A DNA stretch of 64,000 bases from Methylotenera versatilis 301 (GCF_000093025.1 NC_014207.1:1240001-1304000); one strand, 5' to 3'. Counted from the first letter of the stretch, positions 9,466 to 18,987 are shown. Notes: generated from the letters alone by a model not told the origin. Numbers and translations are program-made.

Positions 9466-11292
9466 TTAAGCGAAGCTACGTGGGCGACGCGGAGCACCGC
9501 TACCGCCAGCACTCGCATTGCCGAAGCTACGTGAATCGCTGTTTGGACGCGCTGGACGGCTGTCACGTGAAGGAGCGCTAGAACGATCACCACGAGGTGC
9601 GTCATTGCGGCCTTCATAACGAGCGCCTAGTACACGGTTATCGCCACGATTTGCATCAGGACGGTTACCACGGCTGTCACGGTCACCACGGTTGCCTTCG
9701 CTACGTGGAGCACTTGCGCCATCACGTGAGAAAGGTTTTTTGCCGAAAGCTACGCTGTCGCCAAAGCTACGGTTGGGCGCGCCTGCATTTGCACGGTCAC
9801 CAAAGCTGCGGTCACCGCTTGGGCGTTCGCTACGGCTACGATCGCCACTTGAATTACGATCACCAAAACTACGTGGACGGTCGCCAGAAGGTCTTTCTGA
9901 ACGATTGAATTCAGGTCTAGCTGAATTGCCATTTGACTCACGCGGTGCTGACTCGCGGTTGCCACGATTTTCATCACGGCTACTGCTGTCACGGTTGAAG
10001 CTTGGACGATCGCCACGAGGCTCGCTATTGCGGTTGTTAAAACCACCTCTGTCATCACGCGGTTTAAAGCCACCACGACCACCTGGTTTATGTGCATCAC
10101 GGCGAATATCACCACGATCACCACGGCCATTACCTGGACCGTCCATTTTCATAGCACGTTTTGGTTCAAAACCTTCAACAACACCTGGCTCCATACGGTT
10201 ACCAGTGAATTGCTCAATTTTACGTAAGATATGACGATCCATATTTGATGCGAAAGAAATCGCAATACCAGTTTTACCAGCACGGCCAGTACGACCAATA
10301 CGATGCACATAGTCTTCAGCAAATTTTGGTAGGTCATAGTTAATCACGTGGCTGATACCATTGATATCGATACCGCGGGCAGCAACATCAGTCGCCACTA
10401 ATACTTTTACATCGCCTTGACGCAATTTAGTCAATGTGCGGTTACGCGCACCTTGTGTCATGTCGCCATGTAAAGCGGCAGTTTTGTGACCAGCAGCGTA
10501 TAAGTCTTCAGCTAACACGTCGCAATGGCGTTTAGTGCTGGTGAAAATAATCACTTGGTTTACTTCAGGTGCAATCAACAAATGCTCAAGCAATTTGTTT
10601 TTATGAGTCATGTCATCAACATAGTGCAAACGTTGCTCAATGTTGGCATGTTTTTCTTTTTGACCAGCTACTTGAATTGTTTTTGGATTTTTAAGAATCT
10701 GTTTAGCTACACGTGCAATGTCACCATCTAATGTTGCAGAGAACAATAGTGTTTGACGCTCAGCAGATAGTTGCTCACAGATACGCTCAACATCAGGCAA
10801 GAAGCCCATATCTAACATACGGTCAGCTTCATCCAAAATCAACATTTGTAAACGAGACAAATCAATACGACCACGTTCCATGTGATCTAGTAAACGACCA
10901 GGCGTTGCTACTAGAATGTCTAATGGTTGTGATAGTAATTTGTTTTGTAGTGGGTAAGGCATGCCGCCTACGATACTTACTGTACGTGCGCGGATGAATT
11001 TACCGTATTTGCGTGCAGCTTCGTTTACTTGTGTTGCAAGTTCACGTGTTGGTACAAGTACCAAAATGCGCGGGCCGCGGCTTTTTAATTCGTGTGGAGT
11101 AGCTAATAAATTTAGCGCTGGCAACATAAATGCTGCAGTTTTACCTGTACCAGTTTGGGCAGAAGCCATCAAATCGTGGCCAGCAGTCACAACAGGAATT
11201 GCTTGTGATTGGATAGCGGTTGGTGTGGTGTAGCCAGATTCTTCAATAGCACGAAGTAAGGCATTATCAAGATTTAGTGATTCAAAAGACAA
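9466..11292 (-). CDS. DEAD-box RNA helicase with long RG-rich tail, TTG start
   Basis: The helicase core (residues ~1-370) has the Q motif GYTTPTAIQSQAIP, AQTGTGKTAA, PTRELA, DEAD, SAT, VATDVAARGIDI and HRIGRTGRAG. The last ~220 residues are a low-complexity tail of RGD, RSFGD and SGDR-type repeats, expected to be disordered and RNA-binding. The start chosen is TTG at 11290-11292: AAAGGG lies five bases upstream and SFESLNLDNALLRAI after it is a normal RhlE N terminus. An upstream ATG (11388) would add 32 residues without homology support. The product is 608 residues. It is probably cotranscribed with the next helicase and ydcF. A cold-shock or ribosome-assembly role is inferred. Confidence 0.9.
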   Translation of the reverse strand: MSFESLNLDNALLRAIEESGYTTPTAIQSQAIPVVTAGHDLMASAQTGTGKTAAFMLPALNLLATPHELKSRGPRILVLVPTRELATQVNEAARKYGKFIRARTVSIVGGMPYPLQNKLLSQPLDILVATPGRLLDHMERGRIDLSRLQMLILDEADRMLDMGFLPDVERICEQLSAERQTLLFSATLDGDIARVAKQILKNPKTIQVAGQKEKHANIEQRLHYVDDMTHKNKLLEHLLIAPEVNQVIIFTSTKRHCDVLAEDLYAAGHKTAALHGDMTQGARNRTLTKLRQGDVKVLVATDVAARGIDINGISHVINYDLPKFAEDYVHRIGRTGRAGKTGIAISFASNMDRHILRKIEQFTGNRMEPGVVEGFEPKRAMKMDGPGNGRGDRGDIRRDAHKPGGRGGFKPRDDRGGFNNRNSEPRGDRPSFNRDSSSRDENRGNRESAPRESNGNSARPEFNRSERPSGDRPRSFGDRNSSGDRSRSERPSGDRSFGDRANAGAPNRSFGDSVAFGKKPFSRDGASAPRSEGNRGDRDSRGNRPDANRGDNRVLGARYEGRNDAPRGDRSSAPSRDSRPARPNSDSRSFGNASAGGSGAPRRPRSFA

Positions 11293-11750
11293 AGTAGTCC
11301 CTTTCAATAAAAAAACAAAAGGGCGCTTAGTAAAAACGGGCATATCATTTGAACACATGCGATTAGTTGAGCATATGTTCAAGAGCAATATAAACGCAGA
11401 GAATATTTGGTTTAGTTAAATTAATTACTTGAAGCCGAGTGAACGACATTTCGTTTTAACTTAATATTAAACAAGCTAATATAATCTTTACCAGCGCACG
11501 GGCACAGCCGCTAACCAGTAAAAATTAAATTCAAACTTGCGAATTTAACCTTTTGAATAGTTGCTTCAATATTTCACGAGCAACAGAAGGGTCAGGGCAA
11601 TGATTCAAGCATTACAAATTGCCGTAATGCGAATGAAGCGCGCAGTATAACCATTTAAAACAGAATGTCAAATAATAATTGCATTAGTAAAAGGAAATAG
11701 GCATTTATTGTGTTAAAATCGCCGCCTTTCAATAGAACTGGTAGCAATTC
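11293..11750. promoter_or_regulatory. Divergent helicase / typA intergenic region
   Basis: A 458-nt region with no convincing gene, holding the divergent promoters and a long helicase leader. A second hairpin in the helicase direction pairs GAACACATGC (11351-11360) with GCATATGTTC (11371-11380), nine of ten bases plus one wobble. Long structured leaders are common for cold-inducible DEAD-box genes. A TTAAAAT element at ~11713 may be the typA -10; the -35 is unclear. Confidence 0.35.
11299..11323 (-). promoter_or_regulatory. Potential hairpin masking the helicase Shine-Dalgarno
   Basis: In the helicase mRNA, CCCUUU (11323-11318) can pair with the AAAGGG ribosome binding site (11304-11299) across a U-rich 13-nt loop. 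The weak six-pair stem next to a TTG start could give temperature- or helicase-dependent translation. Pairing is seen by eye only. Confidence 0.35.
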
Positions 11751-13559
11751 ATGTCTCGTAATTTAAGAAATATCGCAATTATCGCCCACGTTGACCATGG
11801 TAAAACGACTATGGTTGATAAACTTTTACATCAAGCTGGTACGTTTACAGGACACCAAGTTGTGTCTGAACGTGTTATGGATAGTGGCGATATTGAAAAA
11901 GAACGCGGCATTACCATTTTAGCTAAAAATACTGCCTTGAACTATGAAGGTACACATATTAACGTGGTAGATACCCCAGGCCATGCTGACTTCGGTGGTG
12001 AGGTTGAGCGCGTATTAGGTATGGTGGATGGTGTTGTTCTATTAGTAGATGCCGTTGAAGGCCCAATGCCGCAAACACGTTTCGTCACGAAAAAAGCTTT
12101 AGCGCTTGGTTTAAAACCAATCGTAGTAATTAATAAGGTAGACCGTCCGGGTGCGCGTACTGATTGGGTTGTAAACCAAACGTTTGATTTGTTCGCTAAC
12201 TTAGGCGCAACGGATGAGCAGTTGGATTTCCCAGTTGTATACGCGTCAGCAATCAATGGCTACGCCATGTTGGATATGAAAACACCAAGCGACAATATGC
12301 GTGCGCTGTTTGAAACCATTTTAAGCCATGTAGCGCCACCAGAAGGTGATAGCACTGCACCGCTTCAATTACAAATTTCAGCATTAGATTACTCTACTTA
12401 CACTGGTCGTTTAGGCGTTGGTCGTATCACTAACGGTAAAATCAAGCCTGGCCAAGCTGTGACAGTGATGAATGAAGATAAACAAATCGCTGTAGGTAAA
12501 ATCAATCAAGTACTTGGTTTCCGTGGTTTAGAGCGTGTTGCGGTTGAAGAAGCTGAAGCTGGCGACATTGTGATTATTTCTGGTTTAGATGATATTGGTA
12601 TCGGCTTCACTGTGTGTGATCGTGAAAATCCAAAAGGCTTGCCACACTTAGGCGTGGATGAGCCAACCTTGACGATGGACTTTATGGTGAATACTTCACC
12701 ATTAGCAGGTACAGAAGGTAAGTTTGTGACTTCACGTCAAATTCGTGACCGTTTAACTAAAGAGCTTTTAGTGAACGTTGCTTTACGTGTTGAAGATACT
12801 GAAGATGCAGACGTATTCCGTGTTTCTGGTCGCGGTGAGTTGCACTTGACGATTTTATTAGAAAACATGCGCCGTGAAGGTTTCGAAATGGCTGTAGGTA
12901 AGCCAAAGGTAGTTTACCGTGAAATCAATGGTGAAAAATGTGAGCCGTACGAAATTCTTACAGTTGACGTAGAAGATGAGCATCAAGGTGCAGCGATGGA
13001 GGAGTTAGGTCGTCGTCGTGGTGAAATGCAAAATATGGAATCAGATGGTAATGGCCGTACGCGTTTAGAATACAGAATTCCAGCACGTGGTTTGATTGGT
13101 TTCCAAGGTGAGTTTTTAACTATGACACGTGGTACAGGTTTGATGGGCCATGTGTTTGATGACTACGCACCAGTAAAAGCAGATATGCCAGGTCGTCGTA
13201 ATGGTGTATTGATTTCAGCTGAAAATGGTGAAGCTGTGGCCTACGCGCTTTGGAAGTTACAAGACCGCGGTAAAATGTTCACAGTGCCAGGTGATAAATT
13301 GTACGAAGGTATGATTATTGGTATTCACAGCCGTGATAACGATTTGATTGTAAACCCGATTAAAGGTAAGCAATTGACTAACATTCGTTCATCAGGTACT
13401 GATGAAGCGGTGCGTTTGATTACTCCAATCGCATTATCATTAGAATCAGCAGTTGAGTTTATTGATGATGATGAGTTGGTTGAAATTACACCTAAAACCA
13501 TTCGTATCCGTAAACGTTACTTGTTAGAGCACGAGCGTAAACGTTCAATTAAAGGTTAA
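11751..13559 (+). CDS. typA: Ribosome-associated GTPase TypA/BipA
   Basis: A 602-residue translational GTPase of the EF-G-like family. G1 is [12 protein letters not shown] at residues ~10-20, followed by [18 protein letters not shown] (G3) and NKVDRPGAR (G4). The later domains include the BipA-specific C terminus ending [15 protein letters not shown]. BipA binds the ribosome and supports 50S assembly at low temperature and under stress. Its position opposite two DEAD-box helicases makes a ribosome-biogenesis neighbourhood. A strong terminator follows, so it is likely monocistronic. Confidence 0.97.
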   Translation: MSRNLRNIAIIAHVDHGKTTMVDKLLHQAGTFTGHQVVSERVMDSGDIEKERGITILAKNTALNYEGTHINVVDTPGHADFGGEVERVLGMVDGVVLLVDAVEGPMPQTRFVTKKALALGLKPIVVINKVDRPGARTDWVVNQTFDLFANLGATDEQLDFPVVYASAINGYAMLDMKTPSDNMRALFETILSHVAPPEGDSTAPLQLQISALDYSTYTGRLGVGRITNGKIKPGQAVTVMNEDKQIAVGKINQVLGFRGLERVAVEEAEAGDIVIISGLDDIGIGFTVCDRENPKGLPHLGVDEPTLTMDFMVNTSPLAGTEGKFVTSRQIRDRLTKELLVNVALRVEDTEDADVFRVSGRGELHLTILLENMRREGFEMAVGKPKVVYREINGEKCEPYEILTVDVEDEHQGAAMEELGRRRGEMQNMESDGNGRTRLEYRIPARGLIGFQGEFLTMTRGTGLMGHVFDDYAPVKADMPGRRNGVLISAENGEAVAYALWKLQDRGKMFTVPGDKLYEGMIIGIHSRDNDLIVNPIKGKQLTNIRSSGTDEAVRLITPIALSLESAVEFIDDDELVEITPKTIRIRKRYLLEHERKRSIKG

Positions 13560-13582
13560 TTCTTTAAGCGTTAGCTTTAAAT

Positions 13583-13611
13583 AAAAAACCCAGCCAAGTG
13601 CTGGGTTTTTT
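13583..13611 (+). terminator. Rho-independent terminator after typA
   Basis: A 12-bp stem (AAAAAACCCAGC / GCTGGGTTTTTT) with the loop CAAGT and a T-run lies 24 nt past the typA stop codon. The A/T symmetry could also stop transcription entering from the opposite strand. Confidence 0.9.
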
Positions 13612-13674
13612 ATTGTTTTAATTTTAGCGGTTCAATCGCTAGAGATTATTAAACTATTGATTTACTTTGGTGAT

Positions 13675-15333
13675 TTACTTTTGTTCTGGTAAAGATTCAT
13701 GCATCACATGTGAGTCATGAAAGTCATGGCATGACATACAGCTGCTTGCAATACGCTTAGGTTTCGGGCTGTTACCAGAATGGCATCTTAAGCATGATTG
13801 GCGATCAGGCATTGCAACATCTGCACTAGAATCAGACTCTTCTACAGCATGGCAAGACTGACATTTCTGAGTTTGATGTGAAGCGTGATTAAAATGCGCC
13901 TTGCTGAACCAATCTTGGTTGATATTTAAAGGTGCTACGTGCCATGGCAAGTGATCATCAGGATTGGTCTTAACCTTAGAATCGACAGAGTCAGCTTTTG
14001 CTTCAGTCTTAGTTGCAACCTTAGTTTCAGCTTTAAAATCATTGATTTCATGGCAGTATGCGCAACCGTCAGTTTTTAAAGATTCTGAATAATGCGCAAC
14101 TTGTTTAGGTGCTTGCACCTTTAGTGCATTCATCACGTTTTGTTCTGATCCATGTGGCACAGTGATGAGTGCATCTGGCGGGCCCATTGTCAGCTGGTTA
14201 GCATGGCACGTCACGCAATCACGGTTATAAGAAACTGGTTTAAAACGCATCTCTTTGCCTTCTTGCTGATGGCAATTAGTACATGTCATTTCGCGTATGT
14301 CCCAAACGCCATTTGGCCCTTGTACTTTGCCAAAATGCTGCGAGTGTGGAAATTTGAGGCCTGATTGCTCGACTAGCCGTGCTTTGTCAGTTTGTGGAAT
14401 GCGCTCAATTTTCTTCTGTTTATCACCCGTTAAAAACGTGAGTTTAAAGACAGGGTGATCACGATCGAAGTCATGAATGTTCGGTAGTTTGGTGTTGCTA
14501 TCGACCGCCTTAATATTGCCGTGACATCTAACACAGGTACTATTATCTTGTCGTGCCAGTGGATATGGCGCTTTGTGTTCACGGTGACATTCAGCGCAGC
14601 GTATGCCGTCCATGAACAGTTTGTTGTGATTAAATACTCGCTCTTGTAACTTAGGATTGGCAATATGTGGCGCAACGTTTTGATGACATTTTATGCAGGC
14701 TTTGTCTGTCACCTGCTGTGTTAATACTTCATGGCAATTAGAACATTGCGATCCAAAGTGCAGGTGTGAATTAGAAATATGTCCGGGGCTCCATGCTCGA
14801 TCAAATCCTAAAGGCAGTTTTGCCATTGCTGCATGGAGATTAGGAATCAGATTTTGAGCTAACGGTAGTACCAGAAAAACAAGCGCAATAAATGCCACTA
14901 ACGATAGCGCCAGTTTTTTCTTAAAGGCTGACGCACCCCTAAGAGGTTCGTGTGTTCGTGACTTTAAATCTTGAAAATCATCTGGTAAAAGATGTAGTAA
15001 GGTTAGTGACACGGCAATATTTACATCAGGTGGAGCAGGCTCGACCTTTAACTGAAACGGCCCAATCATGACTTGCGTGCCATGTGTAAGTGCAATATTT
15101 GGCAGTATTGCGCCATCTACTTCAAGCTCACCATTGACTGCAACCAAATGAAGCTGCCCATCATCCAAGCGTTTGATAATGGCGTGGTGCATGGAAATGC
15201 GTGGGTCGAGTAGGTGAATGTTACATTCTGCGCCACGTCCAATCGACAACTCTTCAGCGGTTAGCGTACGGTAACTACGCACGGGCATGCCGCGCTTATT
15301 ATGTGAGATTTTGATTAAAAGGCAATTAATCAT
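13675..15333 (-). CDS. FHA domain - membrane helix - decahaem c-type cytochrome fusion
   Basis: A 552-residue protein. Residues ~20-100 form an FHA domain with the conserved phosphothreonine-binding positions (GR at 32-33, SMHH at 47-50, VNG at 66-69). A single hydrophobic helix spans ~140-160. The rest carries ten CxxCH haem sites at Cys197, 213, 246, 267, 351, 373, 424, 491, 514 and 532, plus many extra His that could be axial ligands. No N-terminal signal peptide is present, so the helix should act as anchor, leaving the FHA domain in the cytoplasm and the haems in the periplasm. A Lys/Thr/Asp-rich linker lies at ~433-460. It is the last gene of a three-gene redox operon, 3 nt after the membrane cytochrome. 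The electron acceptor is unknown. Confidence 0.88.
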   Translation of the reverse strand: MINCLLIKISHNKRGMPVRSYRTLTAEELSIGRGAECNIHLLDPRISMHHAIIKRLDDGQLHLVAVNGELEVDGAILPNIALTHGTQVMIGPFQLKVEPAPPDVNIAVSLTLLHLLPDDFQDLKSRTHEPLRGASAFKKKLALSLVAFIALVFLVLPLAQNLIPNLHAAMAKLPLGFDRAWSPGHISNSHLHFGSQCSNCHEVLTQQVTDKACIKCHQNVAPHIANPKLQERVFNHNKLFMDGIRCAECHREHKAPYPLARQDNSTCVRCHGNIKAVDSNTKLPNIHDFDRDHPVFKLTFLTGDKQKKIERIPQTDKARLVEQSGLKFPHSQHFGKVQGPNGVWDIREMTCTNCHQQEGKEMRFKPVSYNRDCVTCHANQLTMGPPDALITVPHGSEQNVMNALKVQAPKQVAHYSESLKTDGCAYCHEINDFKAETKVATKTEAKADSVDSKVKTNPDDHLPWHVAPLNINQDWFSKAHFNHASHQTQKCQSCHAVEESDSSADVAMPDRQSCLRCHSGNSPKPKRIASSCMSCHDFHDSHVMHESLPEQK

Positions 15334-15336
15334 GAC

Positions 15337-16167
15337 TTACCAGTAAAGAAATACAACGAGAATATGCGCGACCATGGCAGCTAATAAAGCAACAGCAAAA
15401 GGTGTATGGAAATAAAGCCAAAAGCCAAGCCTAGCTCTATACATTAAATCTTGTCGGGCGCGTTTCACTAAAGATTGTCGCCGCACCATGATGGAATATA
15501 GCTCGCGATATAACTTACGTTGCTCACCCGTTAAATGGTTACCAAGCACCGTGAGCTTTTCAACGGCAACAGCTGTTGGGCAATCTGGTTGATAGCCTCT
15601 TAGTTGTTCGAGCAAGCCAGTGCCTATATAGGTTTCTCGACAGGCACGATCTACTGTGAAGTTGATGTCGTCTGGCATGACTAAAGCAATCTGGCGGGCT
15701 AGCTTATCTGTTTCTGCAATCCGCAATAACAGACCATCCAAGCTATCTTCCCCCATATTTTCGGTCATGAGGCGAGGGTAAATCATGTAGGCATAATTGC
15801 CAAAAAACCCGCTGACAACGACAATGATTAATAAACCATAAGCTAGGCTATGAACATTGATACCAAAATGAAAGCCACTGTGGAGTGTGGCTGTGACTGT
15901 GAGTGCTGTACCTAGATAAATGTGAGCTGATAACCATCCTTGAGTTGATCCGCTGCTTCGATAACGACGCTTGCGCACGCCATACCATGCCATCCAGAAT
16001 ACTAAAGCGGCAGAAACTGTGCCTAAACCATAACCCAGCCAGCTTCCACCATAGTAACCAACAGCGGGTTCAAATAGCATATAGACCGTAAACGCAATCG
16101 CAATGACGATGATGGCTAACTTGAAGTAGCGATAGTTTTTGTAGTCGAAAATATTGCCGCGCTGCAT
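15337..16167 (-). CDS. Membrane protein with two cytochrome b-like His pairs
   Basis: A 276-residue integral membrane protein with about five helices (~16-36, 43-62, 80-100, 108-130, 250-275) and a cytoplasmic-size loop of ~115 residues between the fourth and fifth. His82 and His96 in one helix, and His254 and His268 in another, are each 14 residues apart, the spacing used by cytochrome b to bind two haems b across the membrane. That haem binding is inferred. It lies between the FAD/FeS protein (10 nt upstream) and the FHA-decahaem protein (3 nt downstream), so it is the natural conduit between cytoplasmic and periplasmic partners. Confidence 0.8.
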   Translation of the reverse strand: MQRGNIFDYKNYRYFKLAIIVIAIAFTVYMLFEPAVGYYGGSWLGYGLGTVSAALVFWMAWYGVRKRRYRSSGSTQGWLSAHIYLGTALTVTATLHSGFHFGINVHSLAYGLLIIVVVSGFFGNYAYMIYPRLMTENMGEDSLDGLLLRIAETDKLARQIALVMPDDINFTVDRACRETYIGTGLLEQLRGYQPDCPTAVAVEKLTVLGNHLTGEQRKLYRELYSIMVRRQSLVKRARQDLMYRARLGFWLYFHTPFAVALLAAMVAHILVVFLYW

Positions 16168-16177
16168 GGGAGCTTCT

Positions 16178-18679
16178 CTAGTTTCCGTCAGATTCAGTTA
16201 AAAAGACTTCGTTTGTCACGCTGTCAGTGTTAGAGCCGCCTGCATAGTTGAGCAGCTCTTCTGGGTTCACGCGCAACGCCGCGCCAACTGGGCAGGCGCG
16301 TACACATACAGGGCCTTCTTTGATGTCTTTGCACATGTCGCACTTAACCGCTACTTTAGAGCCGCCAACGATAGGTAATGCTTTTGGCTGAATGCCCAGT
16401 AAGATTTGCCAGATACTACGTTCAGGCTGGTCTTGTATCACTGCCATTTGAATCACGTCATACGGACAATTTTGTTGGCAGTTGCCGCAGCCAATACAGC
16501 TATCATCAATGTAAACTTCGCCATGCGGTGCACGGTGAATCGCATCTGGTGGACAGTCTTTCATACAGTGCGGATGTTCACAGTGACGACATGAGGTCGG
16601 TACGCGAATGTTGGCAAAGATTGGCCCAGCATCTCGATCCAGCCTTGTTGCGCCGCCATGGGTATCGGCACAGGCGTCTTCACAGTAGTTGCAACGCACA
16701 CAGAGTGATTCATCTATCAACAAAACGTCAGTGGCTTCGCCCACACCTTGTTGAATCAGGAATGAGATGAGGTTTGATGGTGTTGATTGATTGCCTAATG
16801 AGCCCGGATTGTCGGTGGTTTCAAGCTGTTGGCGTTTTTCCTGATCCTGCAAATGTTTTAGATAGCGTGCGTCTAACTCACTGCGAATTTCTGGATTGCG
16901 CGCGATAATATCATTCATGCGACCAGCGTCTATTAACACTGCTTCCGTTGCAACCGCCGCTCGCACCGTGGCGTAGCGTGGTTCACCTGAAACTAAAGAC
17001 ATTTCACCTACATAATTACCTGCCGCCACATAGAAAAGTACAACCTCGCGACCGCCTATCATGCGAGAAACAGTGACTGAGCCACTTTGAATCAAATATA
17101 GCCCATCGGCTTGATCACCCTCATGGAATAACTCTTCACCCGCGGCATAGCTTTTGAGCGTGGCATGGCTTGCTAAATTATTGAGATCTTCTTCACTGAG
17201 CGTGAGGCCGATACACACATGTACGACCCACTTAATCGCCACTTCGTTGAGTACGCGGCGCATTGATTGTACTGAATCAACCAGTTTTTGCATGACGCGT
17301 CTAGGCGTTTCAATCAGTACGCATTTAGTACGAGCGCGTACCGTGCCTGCCCTGCGGCGGCCAGACACAAGCGCCATTTCACCAAAGAATTGACCTGTTG
17401 TGAGTTTGGCGTCTGGTATATCATCTTCATCAATTAATACATCTAAATCGCCTTCGATAATGAAGAAAAAAGTAGTGCTGTAATCATTACGTTTAAAGAT
17501 AATATCGCCAGGCTCGGGCTGTAAGATATTGCTTTGCAGCACTAACTCACGTAGCTGCAAGGTAGTGAGCATTTTTAATAATGGAACGCTTTTGCGTATT
17601 TTTTCCAACACATCATCCACGCCACGGTCGTTGCAAAAACTCGCAAACTTATCACGTAGTAAAGCCGTATCAGCAGGTTCTACTGGGTTGCCTAAGATGT
17701 ACTCAATGACTTCATAGCCTTGATTAATCCCCTGCTTAATGAGCGGGTAACCAGCCAGCGCGCCGATGATATAAAGTCCTGGCACGCTGGATTCATAATG
17801 CGATGATAATAAAGGCAATGCAGCAAGGTCGTCCGTCGGAAAACCTACGCCAAAGCCTTCAAGCAGCGGTCGTGAGGGCAGGGCGCCAAGCCGTGCAATC
17901 ACGCGGTGGCATGGAATGCGCTCAATGCCATTTGGCGTATTGGCAACCACAGTAATAGGAAATTCACCTTTGGTATTGACTTCAATCGCTTGCGGTCTGG
18001 TTTCCAATAACCAATCTAAAGCGCCTCTTTTTCGCGCTTCTGTCAGTTGACTGAGGTTGCTTTCCTTACAATTACTAAAGTCGTCTGCACGATTGAGAAT
18101 AATGATCTGGTTGCGCCCAGTCAGCGCTAGCGCATTTTCCACGCCACTATCACCACCACCAATGACCACAATGGTTTCATCTTGGTATGCTTGCGGGTCA
18201 TCTAATTGATATTGCACTTGCGGTACATCGCCACCTGGAATTTGTAACTGACGTAAATTGCCTTGAACACCAATCGCCAAAACCATATGATCTGCGGTGA
18301 CTTGGCTACCATCAGCGAGTTCTAATTCCAACCATTTTTCACGGCGGTGTATGCCTGTCACTTTGCTACCGTAACGAATATTCAAGTTGTAATCAATAAT
18401 CGTCTTTTCCCAAGTATCCAGCACAGTTTCGCGCAAAGAAGCGGTGAACGGTAAAGGGCTGCGAATAGGCAGGGCGCGCGGCTCAGACATGACGAGTTTG
18501 CCACGAAGATAACTGCGGATGGTACTGGCTGGTTCTTGTTCGGCTTCTAGCAGTAAGTAGGATAGTTTCTGCTCAGTAGCACGCACGGCCGCAGATAAGC
18601 CGCTAGGACCAGAGCCGATAATAATGGTATTGAAATGTTCTAACATTGGGACTTGCTTGCTAATTACGTTTTTGGGCAT
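16178..18679 (-). CDS. FAD/NAD(P) oxidoreductase - two cNMP-binding domains - 4x[4Fe-4S] ferredoxin fusion
   Basis: An 833-residue cytoplasmic protein. Residues ~15-335 are a thioredoxin-reductase-like flavoprotein with GSGPSG (22-27) and GGGDSG (174-179) dinucleotide sites; the TrxR redox CxxC is absent, so it is more like a ferredoxin-NAD(P) reductase. Two CRP-type cyclic-nucleotide domains follow at ~365-475 and ~488-600, with phosphate-binding cassettes FGEMALVSGRRRAGTV and VGEMSLVSGEPRYATV. The C terminus (655-800) has sixteen Cys in four groups (660-670, 697-709, 728-738, 780-796), as in HycB/DmsB-type polyferredoxins. It is the first gene of the redox operon. Regulated electron entry from NAD(P)H into the membrane partner is inferred. 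Confidence 0.9.
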   Translation of the reverse strand: MPKNVISKQVPMLEHFNTIIIGSGPSGLSAAVRATEQKLSYLLLEAEQEPASTIRSYLRGKLVMSEPRALPIRSPLPFTASLRETVLDTWEKTIIDYNLNIRYGSKVTGIHRREKWLELELADGSQVTADHMVLAIGVQGNLRQLQIPGGDVPQVQYQLDDPQAYQDETIVVIGGGDSGVENALALTGRNQIIILNRADDFSNCKESNLSQLTEARKRGALDWLLETRPQAIEVNTKGEFPITVVANTPNGIERIPCHRVIARLGALPSRPLLEGFGVGFPTDDLAALPLLSSHYESSVPGLYIIGALAGYPLIKQGINQGYEVIEYILGNPVEPADTALLRDKFASFCNDRGVDDVLEKIRKSVPLLKMLTTLQLRELVLQSNILQPEPGDIIFKRNDYSTTFFFIIEGDLDVLIDEDDIPDAKLTTGQFFGEMALVSGRRRAGTVRARTKCVLIETPRRVMQKLVDSVQSMRRVLNEVAIKWVVHVCIGLTLSEEDLNNLASHATLKSYAAGEELFHEGDQADGLYLIQSGSVTVSRMIGGREVVLFYVAAGNYVGEMSLVSGEPRYATVRAAVATEAVLIDAGRMNDIIARNPEIRSELDARYLKHLQDQEKRQQLETTDNPGSLGNQSTPSNLISFLIQQGVGEATDVLLIDESLCVRCNYCEDACADTHGGATRLDRDAGPIFANIRVPTSCRHCEHPHCMKDCPPDAIHRAPHGEVYIDDSCIGCGNCQQNCPYDVIQMAVIQDQPERSIWQILLGIQPKALPIVGGSKVAVKCDMCKDIKEGPVCVRACPVGAALRVNPEELLNYAGGSNTDSVTNEVFLTESDGN

Positions 18680-18987
18680 TTTGCGGCGACCAAAATTAAA
18701 GTCTTAGAGTACGTCTGACTGATATACGCTATTGTAAGGAAACTTAGCTTGATTATGACAAATCCATTCTGAAATTTTCACATGATTTATTTAAATCAAC
18801 TTCGAACGATTAAGCAATTATCATCAAGCTAGAAGTAGGTAGTTGAATTAAGTACGATAATATTCTATCGTTGGAATATTACGATTTAGTAAAATTTTTA
18901 CTAAAAATTTATGCATAGATAGTGTCATATATGCCGCTATAAGTCAAAATTTGAAGGCTGGTTTTAAGCCATGCTAGCTGATTATTA
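18680..18987. promoter_or_regulatory. Redox-operon upstream region with palindromes
   Basis: A 308-nt AT-rich gap between the fbp stop and the redox-operon start. It contains AATATTC (18859-18865) facing GAATATT (18874-18880), and a perfect 21-bp palindrome TTTAGTAAAA-T-TTTTACTAAA (18885-18905). Either may be an operator for the redox operon; the second could also serve as an fbp terminator, but it lacks GC pairs. Confidence 0.45.

Noticed and set aside
9692-10234. A 180-codon frame opposite the helicase tail
   Set aside because: It is the mirror of low-complexity RGD/RSFGD codons; its own sequence is biased (Leu/Arg/Ser/Pro) and has no ribosome binding site.
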